Positions 37,081-45,607 of a DNA stretch of 64,000 nt are shown here, piece by piece. Location of the stretch: the NCBI RefSeq assembly GCF_029892515.1, contig NZ_JARXVF010000009.1:89749-153748 (forward strand), in the 5' to 3' direction. Under the pieces are notes generated by a model. The model made no database searches. It was not told the origin of the DNA and saw only the letters and a program-made list of their open reading frames with translations. The DNA comes from Pseudaminobacter soli (ex Li et al. 2025) (lineage in GTDB: Bacteria; Pseudomonadota; Alphaproteobacteria; Rhizobiales; Rhizobiaceae). The stretch's first letter is position 1. Every line of letters begins with the position of its first letter. Made by a program: the position numbers and the translations under genes.

Positions 37081-39212
37081 TGCGCTTGATGCGCCAGTTG
37101 CCGCGCGCGGTCGTTACCGGAATCGTGGCGTTTCTCCTGGCGGTCTTCATCGCCGTTCCGATCGGCATGGTCCTTCTGGAAAGCTTCGTCATCTCCGGGT
37201 CGATGCCGCCGGCGCGCCTGAAGGCGGTGACGATGGAAGCAATCGCCGAATTGCCCTCAAGCGAGAGGGACAGCACGGTCCAACGATGGGTCGATACTGC
37301 GACCGAGGCCGAGCGCGTCGAGGCGACGGCCGCTGCATTCAATCTCGCCGAGGTCCCGATCGAATGGGATCGCAGCGCCGCCTACTCAGAGCAGGCCAAG
37401 GCGATGAAGGCCGCTACGGCGGGCCTTCCGGCCGAGCTACGGGCAACCATCGAGGACAATTACGCGATCGCCCATGTGATGCTTCACAAGCGCACCGCGC
37501 TGGCGTTCAAGGCCAAGGATCAACTCGGCCAGCAGGCCTTCGACACCTTGCGCAACGGTACTAACGACCGTTGGGGCCTCGACCACTATCTCAAGCCGTT
37601 CCAGGATTCGTATCTGCGGAACGCAGCCATCAACAGCCTTACGCTCGCGGGCTTTTCGGTCGTCTTCACGGTGTCGCTGGCCTTTGCACTTGCCTACGGC
37701 ATCAATTGCGGCGGCGTGCCGTGGCCGTCGGCAATGCGGGTAGCGTTCCTGATGCCGCTGGTCGCACCGCCGGTCCTGATCGCCACCGCCACCGTCATGC
37801 TCTTCGGTCGGCGCGGGCTGGTAACGCACACTTTCCTCGACCAGGGCCTCGGGCTCATCAACGCTGACGAGACCAATCTCTATGGCTTCTTCGGGGTCGT
37901 TCTGGCGCAGGTGCTGTCCTTCGTTCCCGCTACGCTGATCATTTTCGACAACGTCATGCGCCGGCAGGACGGCCGTATCGACGAGGCCGCCGCCGGCCTC
38001 GGCGCCGATCATTTCACGACCTTTCGCCACGTCACGCTGCCGATGGCCCTGCCGGCCTTCAAGCGCGCCGTCGTCCTTGTCTTCATCATGAGCCTGACGG
38101 ATTTCGGCAATCCGCTGATCCTGGGCCGGGACACGCCAGTGCTCGCCGGTGTCGTCTACGACGAGATCACCGCTTATCGGAACACGCCGCTCGCGGCCGC
38201 CCTGTGTGTCTGGCTCATCATTCCCTCCTTCCTGCTCTATCTTGGGCTCGAGGTGTTTGGCCGCCGCAAGGGCTATTCCAGCACCAGCGCCAGCAGCCGC
38301 TCGGAACTTTCCATGCCGCGGACCTGGCGCATCGCGCTGACGTCGATCGCCGGGACAGTCGTTGCCCTGATATTCGCGATCTACGGCACCATGGCGCTCG
38401 GTGCGGTAACCCGCGTGTGGGGCGTCGACTGGAGCCTCACGCTGGGCTACTTCTCCGACAGCGGCGTGGATGTCGGGCTCGCCGGCACCGGCTATGGCAG
38501 CTCGGATCGTGGGCTGGACAACGTCTGGGACAGCCTTCGCCTCGCAGCCATCGCCGGGCCACTTGGTGGGCTGTTCGCCGTGGTGATCGCCTATGTCGTG
38601 GAGCGTCTGCGGCCGCCGGGCGCCAATCTCATCGTCTTTCTGGCGCTGGTGCCCGCGATCCTGCCCGGCATCATCTTCGGCATCGGCTACATCGTCGCCT
38701 TCAACCTTCCATTCGGCATTGATAGCCTGTCGCTCACCGGCACGTCGGCCATTCTCGTGCTCAACATCCTGTTCGCGAATGTGTTCGTCGGCGTGCTCGC
38801 CGCGCGCGCGGCGCTGCAGCGCATGGACCGGTCCGTCGACGAAGCGGCCGAAAGCCTGGGTGCGGGCCTGGTGTCGCGCTTCGTCCGCGTAACGCTGCCG
38901 ATGCTGCTTCCGGCTCTCCTGCTCGGCATGCTCTATGTCTTCATCGACTCGCTGACCACCTTGTCCTCGGTGATCTTCCTGGTTTCGGGCAATCACAAGC
39001 TGGCATCGGTTGCGATCTTCAACCATGCCAACTCGGGCGAATATGGTTACGCCGCTGCCAAGAGCCTCCTGCTGCTAGTTTTCGCGGTCGCGGCCATGGG
39101 TCTCGCCTGGCTGATCGAGAAACGCAAAAGCCTCGTCAGCCGTCGCCCTTCCCTTCGGCGCTGGTCGCCGCTTCCTCGTCTCTCCACGAACAATCGGTGG
39201 GCAAAACCGTGA
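37077..39212 (+). CDS. ABC transporter permease, two fused MetI domains with long N-terminal periplasmic insert
   Basis: 711 residues. Helix 1 (about 13-37) is followed by roughly 130 residues of polar, helical sequence (about 40-175: MEAIAELPSSERDSTVQRWV, YSEQAKAMKAATAGL). Then come two MetI-type permease domains of about six helices each (about 190-420 and 440-690). Each has an EAA loop (DEAAAGLGADHFTTFRHVTL; DEAAESLGAGLVSRFVRVTL). The fused form occurs in FbpB/ThiP and aminoethylphosphonate-type permeases, but those are usually nearer 550 residues. The start overlaps the ATPase stop (ATGA), and the end overlaps the next gene (GTGA). Confidence 0.87.
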   Translation: MMRLMRQLPRAVVTGIVAFLLAVFIAVPIGMVLLESFVISGSMPPARLKAVTMEAIAELPSSERDSTVQRWVDTATEAERVEATAAAFNLAEVPIEWDRSAAYSEQAKAMKAATAGLPAELRATIEDNYAIAHVMLHKRTALAFKAKDQLGQQAFDTLRNGTNDRWGLDHYLKPFQDSYLRNAAINSLTLAGFSVVFTVSLAFALAYGINCGGVPWPSAMRVAFLMPLVAPPVLIATATVMLFGRRGLVTHTFLDQGLGLINADETNLYGFFGVVLAQVLSFVPATLIIFDNVMRRQDGRIDEAAAGLGADHFTTFRHVTLPMALPAFKRAVVLVFIMSLTDFGNPLILGRDTPVLAGVVYDEITAYRNTPLAAALCVWLIIPSFLLYLGLEVFGRRKGYSSTSASSRSELSMPRTWRIALTSIAGTVVALIFAIYGTMALGAVTRVWGVDWSLTLGYFSDSGVDVGLAGTGYGSSDRGLDNVWDSLRLAAIAGPLGGLFAVVIAYVVERLRPPGANLIVFLALVPAILPGIIFGIGYIVAFNLPFGIDSLSLTGTSAILVLNILFANVFVGVLAARAALQRMDRSVDEAAESLGAGLVSRFVRVTLPMLLPALLLGMLYVFIDSLTTLSSVIFLVSGNHKLASVAIFNHANSGEYGYAAAKSLLLLVFAVAAMGLAWLIEKRKSLVSRRPSLRRWSPLPRLSTNNRWAKP

Positions 39213-40510
39213 CAGACAACCTCGTCGACCGCGACGCCGCTGCCTTCTTTCATCAGGAAGGTTCGAGCCCATGCATCGCCGCGCTGCGCGCCGCGGAAGG
39301 CATATGGCTCGAGGACATGGACGGGCGGCGCTTCATCGACCTGCACGGCAATACGGCCCACCACATCGGTCATCGGCATCCTGAAGTGGTGGCGGCCTTG
39401 AAGCGGCAACTGGAGACTCTCCCGTTCTCGCCGCGCCGCTTCACCAACGAGTCTGCCGTCGCGCTTGCCGAAAAGCTTCTCGCTCGCTGGCCGGGGGCGC
39501 CGGCTAAAGTGCTCTTTGCCACCGGAGGATCCGACGCGATCGAGATCGCCCTGAAGCTCGCGCGCGTAGCCACTGGCCGCCATGATACGATTTCGCTGGA
39601 AGGCTGCTATCACGGCCACGGCTTCGGCGCGTTCGGTCTTTCGGAGGCCCACCCCGACACTCGTCTGGGACCGCTGCTGCCAGGGCGCTGGCACGCGACG
39701 CCGTATTGGGCGCTGGACCGCGGACCCGAGCGCATGCTTGAGGACATGCGCCGTGCATTCGCGCAGTCCGAAGGAGGCATCGCGGCAGTCATCGCCGAGC
39801 CGATCCGTTCGAACTGCCATTTGCCACCGGCGGGGCTTTGGCAGGAAGTGCGCCGCCTGTGCGACCAGCACGGCGCGCTCTTGATCTTCGACGAGATTCC
39901 GTCGGGCCTCGGCAAGACCGGGCGTTTCTTCGCCTTCGCGCACGTCGGTGCGTTGCCTGATGCGGTGGTCTTGGGCAAGAGCCTTGGAGGCGGCATCCTC
40001 CCGATCGCGGCCGTCATCGCCGACGCGCGCCTCAATGTGGCGCCCGAACTCGACCTCGGCCACTACACCCACGAGAAAAATCCGCTCACCGCGCTGGCGG
40101 CCTTGATGACCATCGAAATCATCGAGCGCGACGGGCTTGTGGAGCGCGCCGCCGAACTTGAGACCCGGATCACTGAGCGCATCGCCGAGCTCGCGCGGCG
40201 AACTCCGTCGATAATCGGCGTGCGGGGGCGTGGCTTGCTGCTTGCGGTCGAATTCGATCCAACCGTTTGCAGAATGACGGCGGGGCCAGAGTTCGCCGCT
40301 CGCCTCGTCAGCGCCTGCATGGCCGAGGGCTTGTCGACGACCGCGAAGGGGGGCACCAGCATCGGCTTTTCCCTGCCAATGACGATTACCGACGCCGAGC
40401 TCGGCCTTGTAATCGACAAGCTCGAACGGGCTGCAGTTGTGGTTCACTCCACATCGCCGGCTCCACTCCGGAATCTTCCGTCGGCTTGGCCTGAAAACTA
40501 TATTGAGTGA
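39209..40510 (+). CDS. Class III PLP enzyme, candidate (R)-1-hydroxy-2-aminoethylphosphonate ammonia-lyase-like
   Basis: 433 residues from a GTG that overlaps the permease stop (a GTG 12 bases earlier is possible). PLP lysine is in VVLGKSLGGGILPIAAVI, the cofactor Asp in ALLIFDEIPSGLGKTGRF. Distinctive segments are DLHGNTAHHIGHRHPEVV and ISLEGCYHGHGFGAFGLSEA. To my memory they match the PbfA group, which was annotated as aminotransferase but eliminates ammonia and phosphate-side chemistry in aminophosphonate catabolism. Coupling to a binding-protein-dependent importer agrees. A plain omega-aminotransferase cannot be excluded from sequence alone. Confidence 0.75.
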   Translation: MTDNLVDRDAAAFFHQEGSSPCIAALRAAEGIWLEDMDGRRFIDLHGNTAHHIGHRHPEVVAALKRQLETLPFSPRRFTNESAVALAEKLLARWPGAPAKVLFATGGSDAIEIALKLARVATGRHDTISLEGCYHGHGFGAFGLSEAHPDTRLGPLLPGRWHATPYWALDRGPERMLEDMRRAFAQSEGGIAAVIAEPIRSNCHLPPAGLWQEVRRLCDQHGALLIFDEIPSGLGKTGRFFAFAHVGALPDAVVLGKSLGGGILPIAAVIADARLNVAPELDLGHYTHEKNPLTALAALMTIEIIERDGLVERAAELETRITERIAELARRTPSIIGVRGRGLLLAVEFDPTVCRMTAGPEFAARLVSACMAEGLSTTAKGGTSIGFSLPMTITDAELGLVIDKLERAAVVVHSTSPAPLRNLPSAWPENYIE

Positions 40511-40686
40511 GCCTGCCGAAGCTCGACCCCCGATAGTACGCCTCGCATTTTTTACCGGGCACTCGGCGAAACGAGGGCCCGCTGCCATCGGTTATTCGCT
40601 AGGGCGCAATCCAGACATCTGATGGCTCTAAGCCTATCTTGATACTACGGCACGGCGGCAAACTCGCAATTGCGAGAGAGACCCTC

Positions 40687-40818
40687 GTGACCGCCCCAGC
40701 TTCGATTGGCTTTCTTGGACTCGGCCATATGAACGCGTCAACTCTCGCCAAAGGAGGTGATGACGGGCTCGCCCCAAACCTCCTACAGGCTGAGGCGTCT
40801 GCCTGGCATAGGGGCTAG
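40687..40818 (+). pseudogene. Remnant: N-terminus of a 6-phosphogluconate/3-hydroxyisobutyrate dehydrogenase-like protein
   Basis: A GTG-started 43-codon frame reads PASIGFLGLGHMNASTLAKG, the dinucleotide-binding start of beta-hydroxyacid dehydrogenases (GxGxxG type with the final Gly replaced by Asn). It runs into TAG at 40816-40818 with no further homology, so the rest of the gene is lost. Confidence 0.4.
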
Positions 40819-40866
40819 AATAGAGGGGCAACACGACAAACGACGAAACAGTCGATTGCTTCGCCG

Positions 40867-41980
40867 ATGTTATCGAGGCCAGCATTTGCGATGTGTCGGA
40901 TTTATCGCCAGCGCCTGCAGGAGTTCGGGCGAAAGGAAGCCTCGGCTCTGCTGGTTTGGCAGCGGAGCGATCGCCCTTGGCAGCTTCCATTTGCGGCAGC
41001 GGTGGCCAGCGGCGCGCCGGTAGCAGCGGGCGCATATCTGGGTCTTCCCTCGGCCGGGGCGCTGGGTGCCGTGGCCGGCCTTTCCTTCCTATACCTGCCT
41101 GCAACTGGCCTTTATCATCGCATTCCGGTCATCATGGCGTGCGCGTTCGGCATGGTTTCAAGCTATGCGCTCGGACTGGCCAGCCAGGTTGTCCCCGGCG
41201 CGGCAGTGCTGGTGATCGCCTGCCTCGCCGCTGCTACGTTGTTGTTCTGCAAAGCGCAGGCCGTGGTTCCGCCTGGACCGATATTCATGGTCATGGCGGC
41301 CTCCATCGCCGCCTTCTCGCCCCCGCAGGAAGCCGCGGCGGCTCAGAATCTCGGCTACTTCGTCCTTGGCTGCATCTGGGCATGCGCGGTTGCCGTGGCT
41401 TACAGCGCCTACATTCTTCGGCATCGCGCTCCAGCCCTCCTGCACTCTCCTTCGCCGGCCGATCTGGAGGTCGCGCTCGTCGACTCCATCCTGACAGGCC
41501 TTGTCGTGTGTGTCGCTCGCCCTGGCCGGGATGCTTGGCCTCGAGAAAGCCTATTGGGTACCCGTGAGTTGCCTGGCCGTGATGCAGGGCGTGACACTCC
41601 AGGCATCCTGGAGCCGCAATGTTCACCGCATCGTCGGAACCGTGCTCGGCATGGGTCTTACCTGGCTGCTCTTGCCATTCCTCACAAACAGTTGGGCCAT
41701 TGCCCTTGCAGTCACGCTGCTGACGCTCCTGATCGAGACTGCAGTCGTCCGGCACTATGCCTTTGCCGCCATCTTCATCACGCCCTTGACCATCCTCCTG
41801 GCGGAGAGCAGCAGTCCGGGTCCAGTAAGCTCCGCCATGCTCATGCAAACACGGCTGATCGACACCGTTGTGGGCGCTCTCATCGGGCTCGTCGGCGCGG
41901 TTTGTCTGCACAATCGAAAAGTGCGCCGGATCGCTGAGAGGGGCCTGGCTACGATCAAACCGCGCAGATCACGACGGTAG
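40867..41980 (+). pseudogene. FUSC-family (fusaric acid resistance/YccS-like) membrane protein, frameshifted
   Basis: The first 210 or so residues (PFAAAVASGAPVAAGAYLGL; PGPIFMVMAASIAAFSPPQE) are read in one frame to about 41510. The rest (VSLALAGMLGLEKAYWVPVS, MQGVTLQASWSRNVHRIVGT) is in another frame and ends at 41980. The break lies in a GTGTGTGT run at 41505-41513; adding one GT unit restores one frame of about 370 residues, the normal FUSC length. It is either a recent slippage mutation, a phase-variable switch or a sequencing error. FUSC proteins export aromatic acids and similar toxins. Confidence 0.75.
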
Positions 41981-42276
41981 CGCCGATGGCAACCGCTGCT
42001 GGCGGCACTCCAACGGAATGAAACCGGCTCAGCTATCGAAAAGCCGAACAATCGTCGTCAGAAGCAGTTCCTAGCGCACTGTTCCCGCCAGTTGATGTCG
42101 GTTTTCGCGCAGTGACAAAGTCTACCTCTACGGCCGACATGCGGCGCGTTGCTACTGGCAGGCTTGGGGCCGGAAGCTGTCGGTCCGCTATTGGAGATTT
42201 AGCCAGTAAGCAGGCCTTCCACTCCGCTCTCATTCGGCCGCGGTCCAAGGCGGCCGAATCCTTTTGTTCCTTGTGT

Positions 42277-42504
42277 TCACCCCTGCCCGGTGCTGCGTCG
42301 CACGCTGCGCCGTCCGGCGGCATAGGGAAGCGCGAACATGTACAGGCCGCTGAACAGGAGCAAGAACAGCGGCGGCAGCGGCGAGTAGGTCACCCAAGCG
42401 GGAGGCTCACCAAATGCCCGTACGAGGAAATTGGCGCTAACGGTCGCCGTAAAAGCAATCGACAGCCAGCGGTGGCTTTGCCGAATCCACGCATTCCAAC
42501 CCAA
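42277..42504 (-). CDS. Small membrane protein, unknown function
   Basis: 75 residues with two helices (SIAFTATVSANFLVRAFG; PLPPLFLLLFSGLYMFALPY) and a HRWL motif after WNAWIRQS. The compact two-helix layout with conserved-looking His and Trp resembles short cytochrome-like or DoxX-like rhizobial proteins, but I cannot name the family. It lies about 45 bases downstream of an SRPBCC remnant on the same strand, so it may have belonged to a two-gene operon. Confidence 0.55.
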   Translation of the reverse strand: MGWNAWIRQSHRWLSIAFTATVSANFLVRAFGEPPAWVTYSPLPPLFLLLFSGLYMFALPYAAGRRSVRRSTGQG

Positions 42505-42549
42505 TAGAACCTCCTTTTCCGATGAAACTCGCGATCGGCCTGACGAATT

Positions 42550-42855
42550 TCAGTCGATCCGTGCCACTGTCTGCTCCAGATTTTCAAGGAACCGCGGCCA
42601 CCCGGCCTTCGCGCCGTAATAGGCCTGCTGCTGATCCGGCCGGAAACCCGTCTGCTCCATACGCAACTGGGTCCCGATGTCCGAAGGCGTGAGAGTCCAG
42701 GTGACGATACTGTCGAGACCTGCGGCGCTCCATGTGTAGGACAAGGTCTTGCCTGGCTCGATTTGCAGCACCTCGCAGCTAACGGAGCCCCAGTCGGCGC
42801 TGAGATCAAAGCGGTGGCAGATATAGACAACGACTGCGACGGTGCATCCGGCATT
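42550..42855 (-). pseudogene. SRPBCC/AHSA1-domain protein, N-terminus lost
   Basis: The C-terminal half is well preserved: SCEVLQIEPGKTLSYTW, DSIVTWTLTPSDIGTQLRME, GFRPDQQQAYYGAKAGWPRF. The expected first half (helix, WRALT-type motif) is not present. The frame is closed by TGA at 42856-42858, and the sequence before FDLSADWGSV is unlike the family. Translation from GTG or ATG near 42771 would yield half a domain. The remnant and the small membrane protein after it probably come from one inherited operon. Confidence 0.55.
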
Positions 42856-42953
42856 TCAACGATTGGGACACGACCGGCAGCAAGGAAATCATGGGAGGGC
42901 AGATCGGGAGCACTCCCTTTGATGGCCTCACCGTAGATTTGACAGAGGGGCCT

Positions 42954-44117
42954 TCAGATCTGCAATCGCTTTTCCACGATCCGCGCCATGATGCTGGCAC
43001 CAACCGGCAAAATCGCGTCGTCAAACACATAACCGGGATTATGCACGGGTATGGTTCCGCCATGGCCGAGCGTGCAATAGGCTCCCGGGATAGCTTTCAG
43101 CATGTCCGCGAAATCTTCGCTTCCGGTCACAAGATCATCGGAAACACGGATGTTGTCGGCGCCAACAATCTCCGCTGCGGCCGCAAGATATGCATTGGAC
43201 AGATCAGCGTCATTTACCAGCACGTCAAAAACGTTTCGTATATCCACATCGATATCGACGTTATGCATATTGGCCAGTCCAGCGCAGATGTCTTTAATTC
43301 TACATTCTATCAGCTCGCGGACTTCTTCGTTGAAGTATCTGACTGTACCTGCGATCGTTGCGGTATCGGGCAAGACATTATAAGCATTGCCTGCGTTGAA
43401 CCTCGTCACCGATAATACCGCGGACTTGGTCGGTGGAATGTTCCTGCTGACGATGGAATGCAATCCACCCACCAGTGCCGATGCGATCATGATTGAATCG
43501 CGCCCCTCCTCAGGCATCGCGGCGTGACTACCCACCCCCCTCACCACGATGTCGAAAAAACAGGCGCCGGCCATCGCCACGCCCGGCTTGATCTTGACAA
43601 GCCCAGGTATGCCGTTCGGATTGTTGTGCATTCCGAACACTTCGTCACAGGGAAATCGATTGAACAGACCATCCCCCATCATCCTCCGCGCCCCGCCCAA
43701 CCCCTCCTCGGCAGGTTGGAAGATCAGCACCGCAGTACCTGCGAAATTGCGTGTCTCGGCCAAATATCGGGCTGCGCCCAAGAGCATGGTGGTGTGGGCG
43801 TCGTGGCCGCAAGCATGCATGACCCCTTCGGTTCGCGAAGCGAATGGAAGGTTAGTAGCCTCCTGAATGGGCAGTGCGTCCATATCCGCCCGCAGTCCAA
43901 CTCGCCGAGGCCCCTTGCCCTTGCCGCGGATGACGCCCACTACACCAGTTGCTCCCATCCCGGTATGAACCTGGTCGACCCCGTATCGGGTCAGTAAGTC
44001 CTGAACGACCGCAGAGGTGCGGTATTCTTGGAACCCGAGTTCTGGGTGTGCGTGAAGATCGCGCCGTATCGCTGTAAGCTCATCGATGCGCTCCGCTATT
44101 TGCGGCAGTACTGGCAT
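42954..44117 (-). CDS. M20-family amidohydrolase (hippurate hydrolase/N-acyl amino acid deacylase type)
   Basis: 387 residues of the aminoacylase-like M20D group. The metal site is MHACGHDAHTTMLLGAARYL (C103, H105), QPAEEGLGGARRMM (E137/E138) and FGMHNNPNGIPG. A final His lies in YCTLGHGGTIPVHNPGYVFD. The dimerisation domain is at about 185-300. Such enzymes remove an acyl group from an amino acid or amide nitrogen in the cytosol. It is divergent from the GntR regulator and close to the B12-mutase cluster, so it may act first on the imported compound (inference). Confidence 0.87.
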   Translation of the reverse strand: MPVLPQIAERIDELTAIRRDLHAHPELGFQEYRTSAVVQDLLTRYGVDQVHTGMGATGVVGVIRGKGKGPRRVGLRADMDALPIQEATNLPFASRTEGVMHACGHDAHTTMLLGAARYLAETRNFAGTAVLIFQPAEEGLGGARRMMGDGLFNRFPCDEVFGMHNNPNGIPGLVKIKPGVAMAGACFFDIVVRGVGSHAAMPEEGRDSIMIASALVGGLHSIVSRNIPPTKSAVLSVTRFNAGNAYNVLPDTATIAGTVRYFNEEVRELIECRIKDICAGLANMHNVDIDVDIRNVFDVLVNDADLSNAYLAAAAEIVGADNIRVSDDLVTGSEDFADMLKAIPGAYCTLGHGGTIPVHNPGYVFDDAILPVGASIMARIVEKRLQI

Positions 44118-44356
44118 AGGAATTTCCTCGGTTTAGATTGAGCTCGGCCAACTGGAGATATGGGCTAATTCAACGCCCGCCGGGGCGGCGTTCCACATCA
44201 GGGTCGGCGTCGGTTACGCCCTGCATGTTTTCCGGTCTGCAGGGTGACATTCGCAGGTATCCACTTGGGTGTATTGGGGACAGGAAGCCAATATTAATGT
44301 TCCCTCAGACCTCCCAGAATGTTGAATATTCGCATGAAAACTGCGATAAAACACCG

Positions 44357-45055
44357 ATGGCAAAGCACCCCCAAAAGCCGGCGGAAACGTCGCTCGATCT
44401 GTCCCAAAAGGCCTACTTGGGTATCCGGCAGATGCTGTTTCACAATGAAATTGTCGCGGGCCAAAAGGTGCCGTTCAAAGATCTTGCCGACCAGATGGAC
44501 ATGAGCGTCACGCCCGTGATTCAGGCCCTTAAATACCTCGAATTTCAGGGTCTGGTTCGACGTGAGCCCAACAAGGGATATTTCATTGAAGCTCTCAAGC
44601 TCGAAGAGGTCGATGAACTCTATAAGTTCCGCAAGATGCTTGAATTGATATTGCTTGAGGAAACAATAGCGACGCTGGATCAGGCCGGAATAGCCGAGTT
44701 GCAGACCGCGCATGATGCTTATCTCCAATCGCTGTCGAGTAACTTGACACATCAGAAACTCATCGCAGACATGAATTTCCATTTGACGATTGCACGGCTA
44801 GCAAAGCAACCAATCCGGCTCAACGCACTAAAGAACGTGTTCGATATATTACATTTGAAATACAAGACAAGCCTTGGTTATGTTACCAGAGAGCAATCGA
44901 ACCAAGAAGATCATGGGTTAATCCTTGATTCTATAGTACATCGCGATGAAGAGCTTGCGAAATCCCTGCTTTCAGATCACATCGAAAACAGCAAGAAACA
45001 CGCCTATTTGAATCTTCAGCAGATGATCAATGAAAAGGCGGCGCTCAAATTCTGA
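44357..45055 (+). CDS. GntR-family regulator (FCD type) of the B12-mutase/Opp cluster
   Basis: 232 residues from the ATG at 44357. The winged helix at about 15-75 reads KAYLGIRQMLFHNEIVAGQK, VPFKDLADQMDMSVTPVIQ. The FCD domain shows YKFRKMLELILLEETIATLD and metal-site His residues in MNFHLTIARLAKQP and SLLSDHIENSKKHAYLN. Lower GC than its neighbours (many AT-rich codons), suggesting transfer. It is divergent from the M20 gene and convergent with the GGCT-like gene. The upstream in-frame extension to 44138 is low in conservation. Confidence 0.85.
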   Translation: MAKHPQKPAETSLDLSQKAYLGIRQMLFHNEIVAGQKVPFKDLADQMDMSVTPVIQALKYLEFQGLVRREPNKGYFIEALKLEEVDELYKFRKMLELILLEETIATLDQAGIAELQTAHDAYLQSLSSNLTHQKLIADMNFHLTIARLAKQPIRLNALKNVFDILHLKYKTSLGYVTREQSNQEDHGLILDSIVHRDEELAKSLLSDHIENSKKHAYLNLQQMINEKAALKF

Positions 45056-45157
45056 CCTTTTGATAGCGAGGTATCGGCTCTAGGCCTCCTCAAGGCATAT
45101 CGCCATTCTGCCGCTGGCAAGATGATAATATGCCTTGGTTGGCGGCGGTACTTGTCC

Positions 45158-45607
45158 TTAGAGGGAGTCGTTGTAGAATTTCTCGATGGTCTTGATGTAT
45201 TCGACATCAAGTTCTAGTTCCTTGGCGCCTTGCAGCATGCCTTCAACATAGGATCTTGAGGGTTTGAACGGTCCTTGTGGATCGATCACCTGATAAAGTT
45301 CAACGTCGTGCCATGCTTCGTCCTCGCCCATGGCGATGAAGGTTCTGCGTTCATAGTCTCCAATGTAGTAACCTTCTTTCACATCCAACTCGCGCATCTC
45401 GGACTCGGGCACCTCGAACAGTGCACCGTGTACCATCTTGCCGGGCGCATCGATGATGTTGCTAATGCCAGCTTGCTGCTTCTTGGACCAGAAATTGAAG
45501 CGGACTTCGTAGTTGGGAATGTAACCCTTCATCAAAAACTTGGCACTTGGAAGTATGGTATGCAGGAATTTCAGTTGCAAATTTGAACCGTACGCAAAAT
45601 GTATCAT
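45158..45607 (-). CDS. Gamma-glutamylcyclotransferase-like (AIG2/GGCT fold) protein
   Basis: 149 residues from the ATG at 45607. MIHFAYGSNLQLKFLH is the family start; the YGSN loop binds substrate carboxylate. The catalytic Glu is in LDVKEGYYIGDYERR. GGCT enzymes release 5-oxoproline from gamma-glutamyl amines or amino acids. The ATG overlaps the stop of the B12 protein by four bases, so the two are translationally coupled. The lower GC and the partnership with a mutase are unusual; it could cyclise or open the mutase substrate rather than act on glutathione. Confidence 0.82.
   Translation of the reverse strand: MIHFAYGSNLQLKFLHTILPSAKFLMKGYIPNYEVRFNFWSKKQQAGISNIIDAPGKMVHGALFEVPESEMRELDVKEGYYIGDYERRTFIAMGEDEAWHDVELYQVIDPQGPFKPSRSYVEGMLQGAKELELDVEYIKTIEKFYNDSL

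Noticed and set aside
37437..40588. Two open frames of over 500 codons opposite the permease and the class III PLP enzyme
   Set aside because: Composition is typical of antisense frames (RRDD-rich), and the plus-strand genes are unequivocal.
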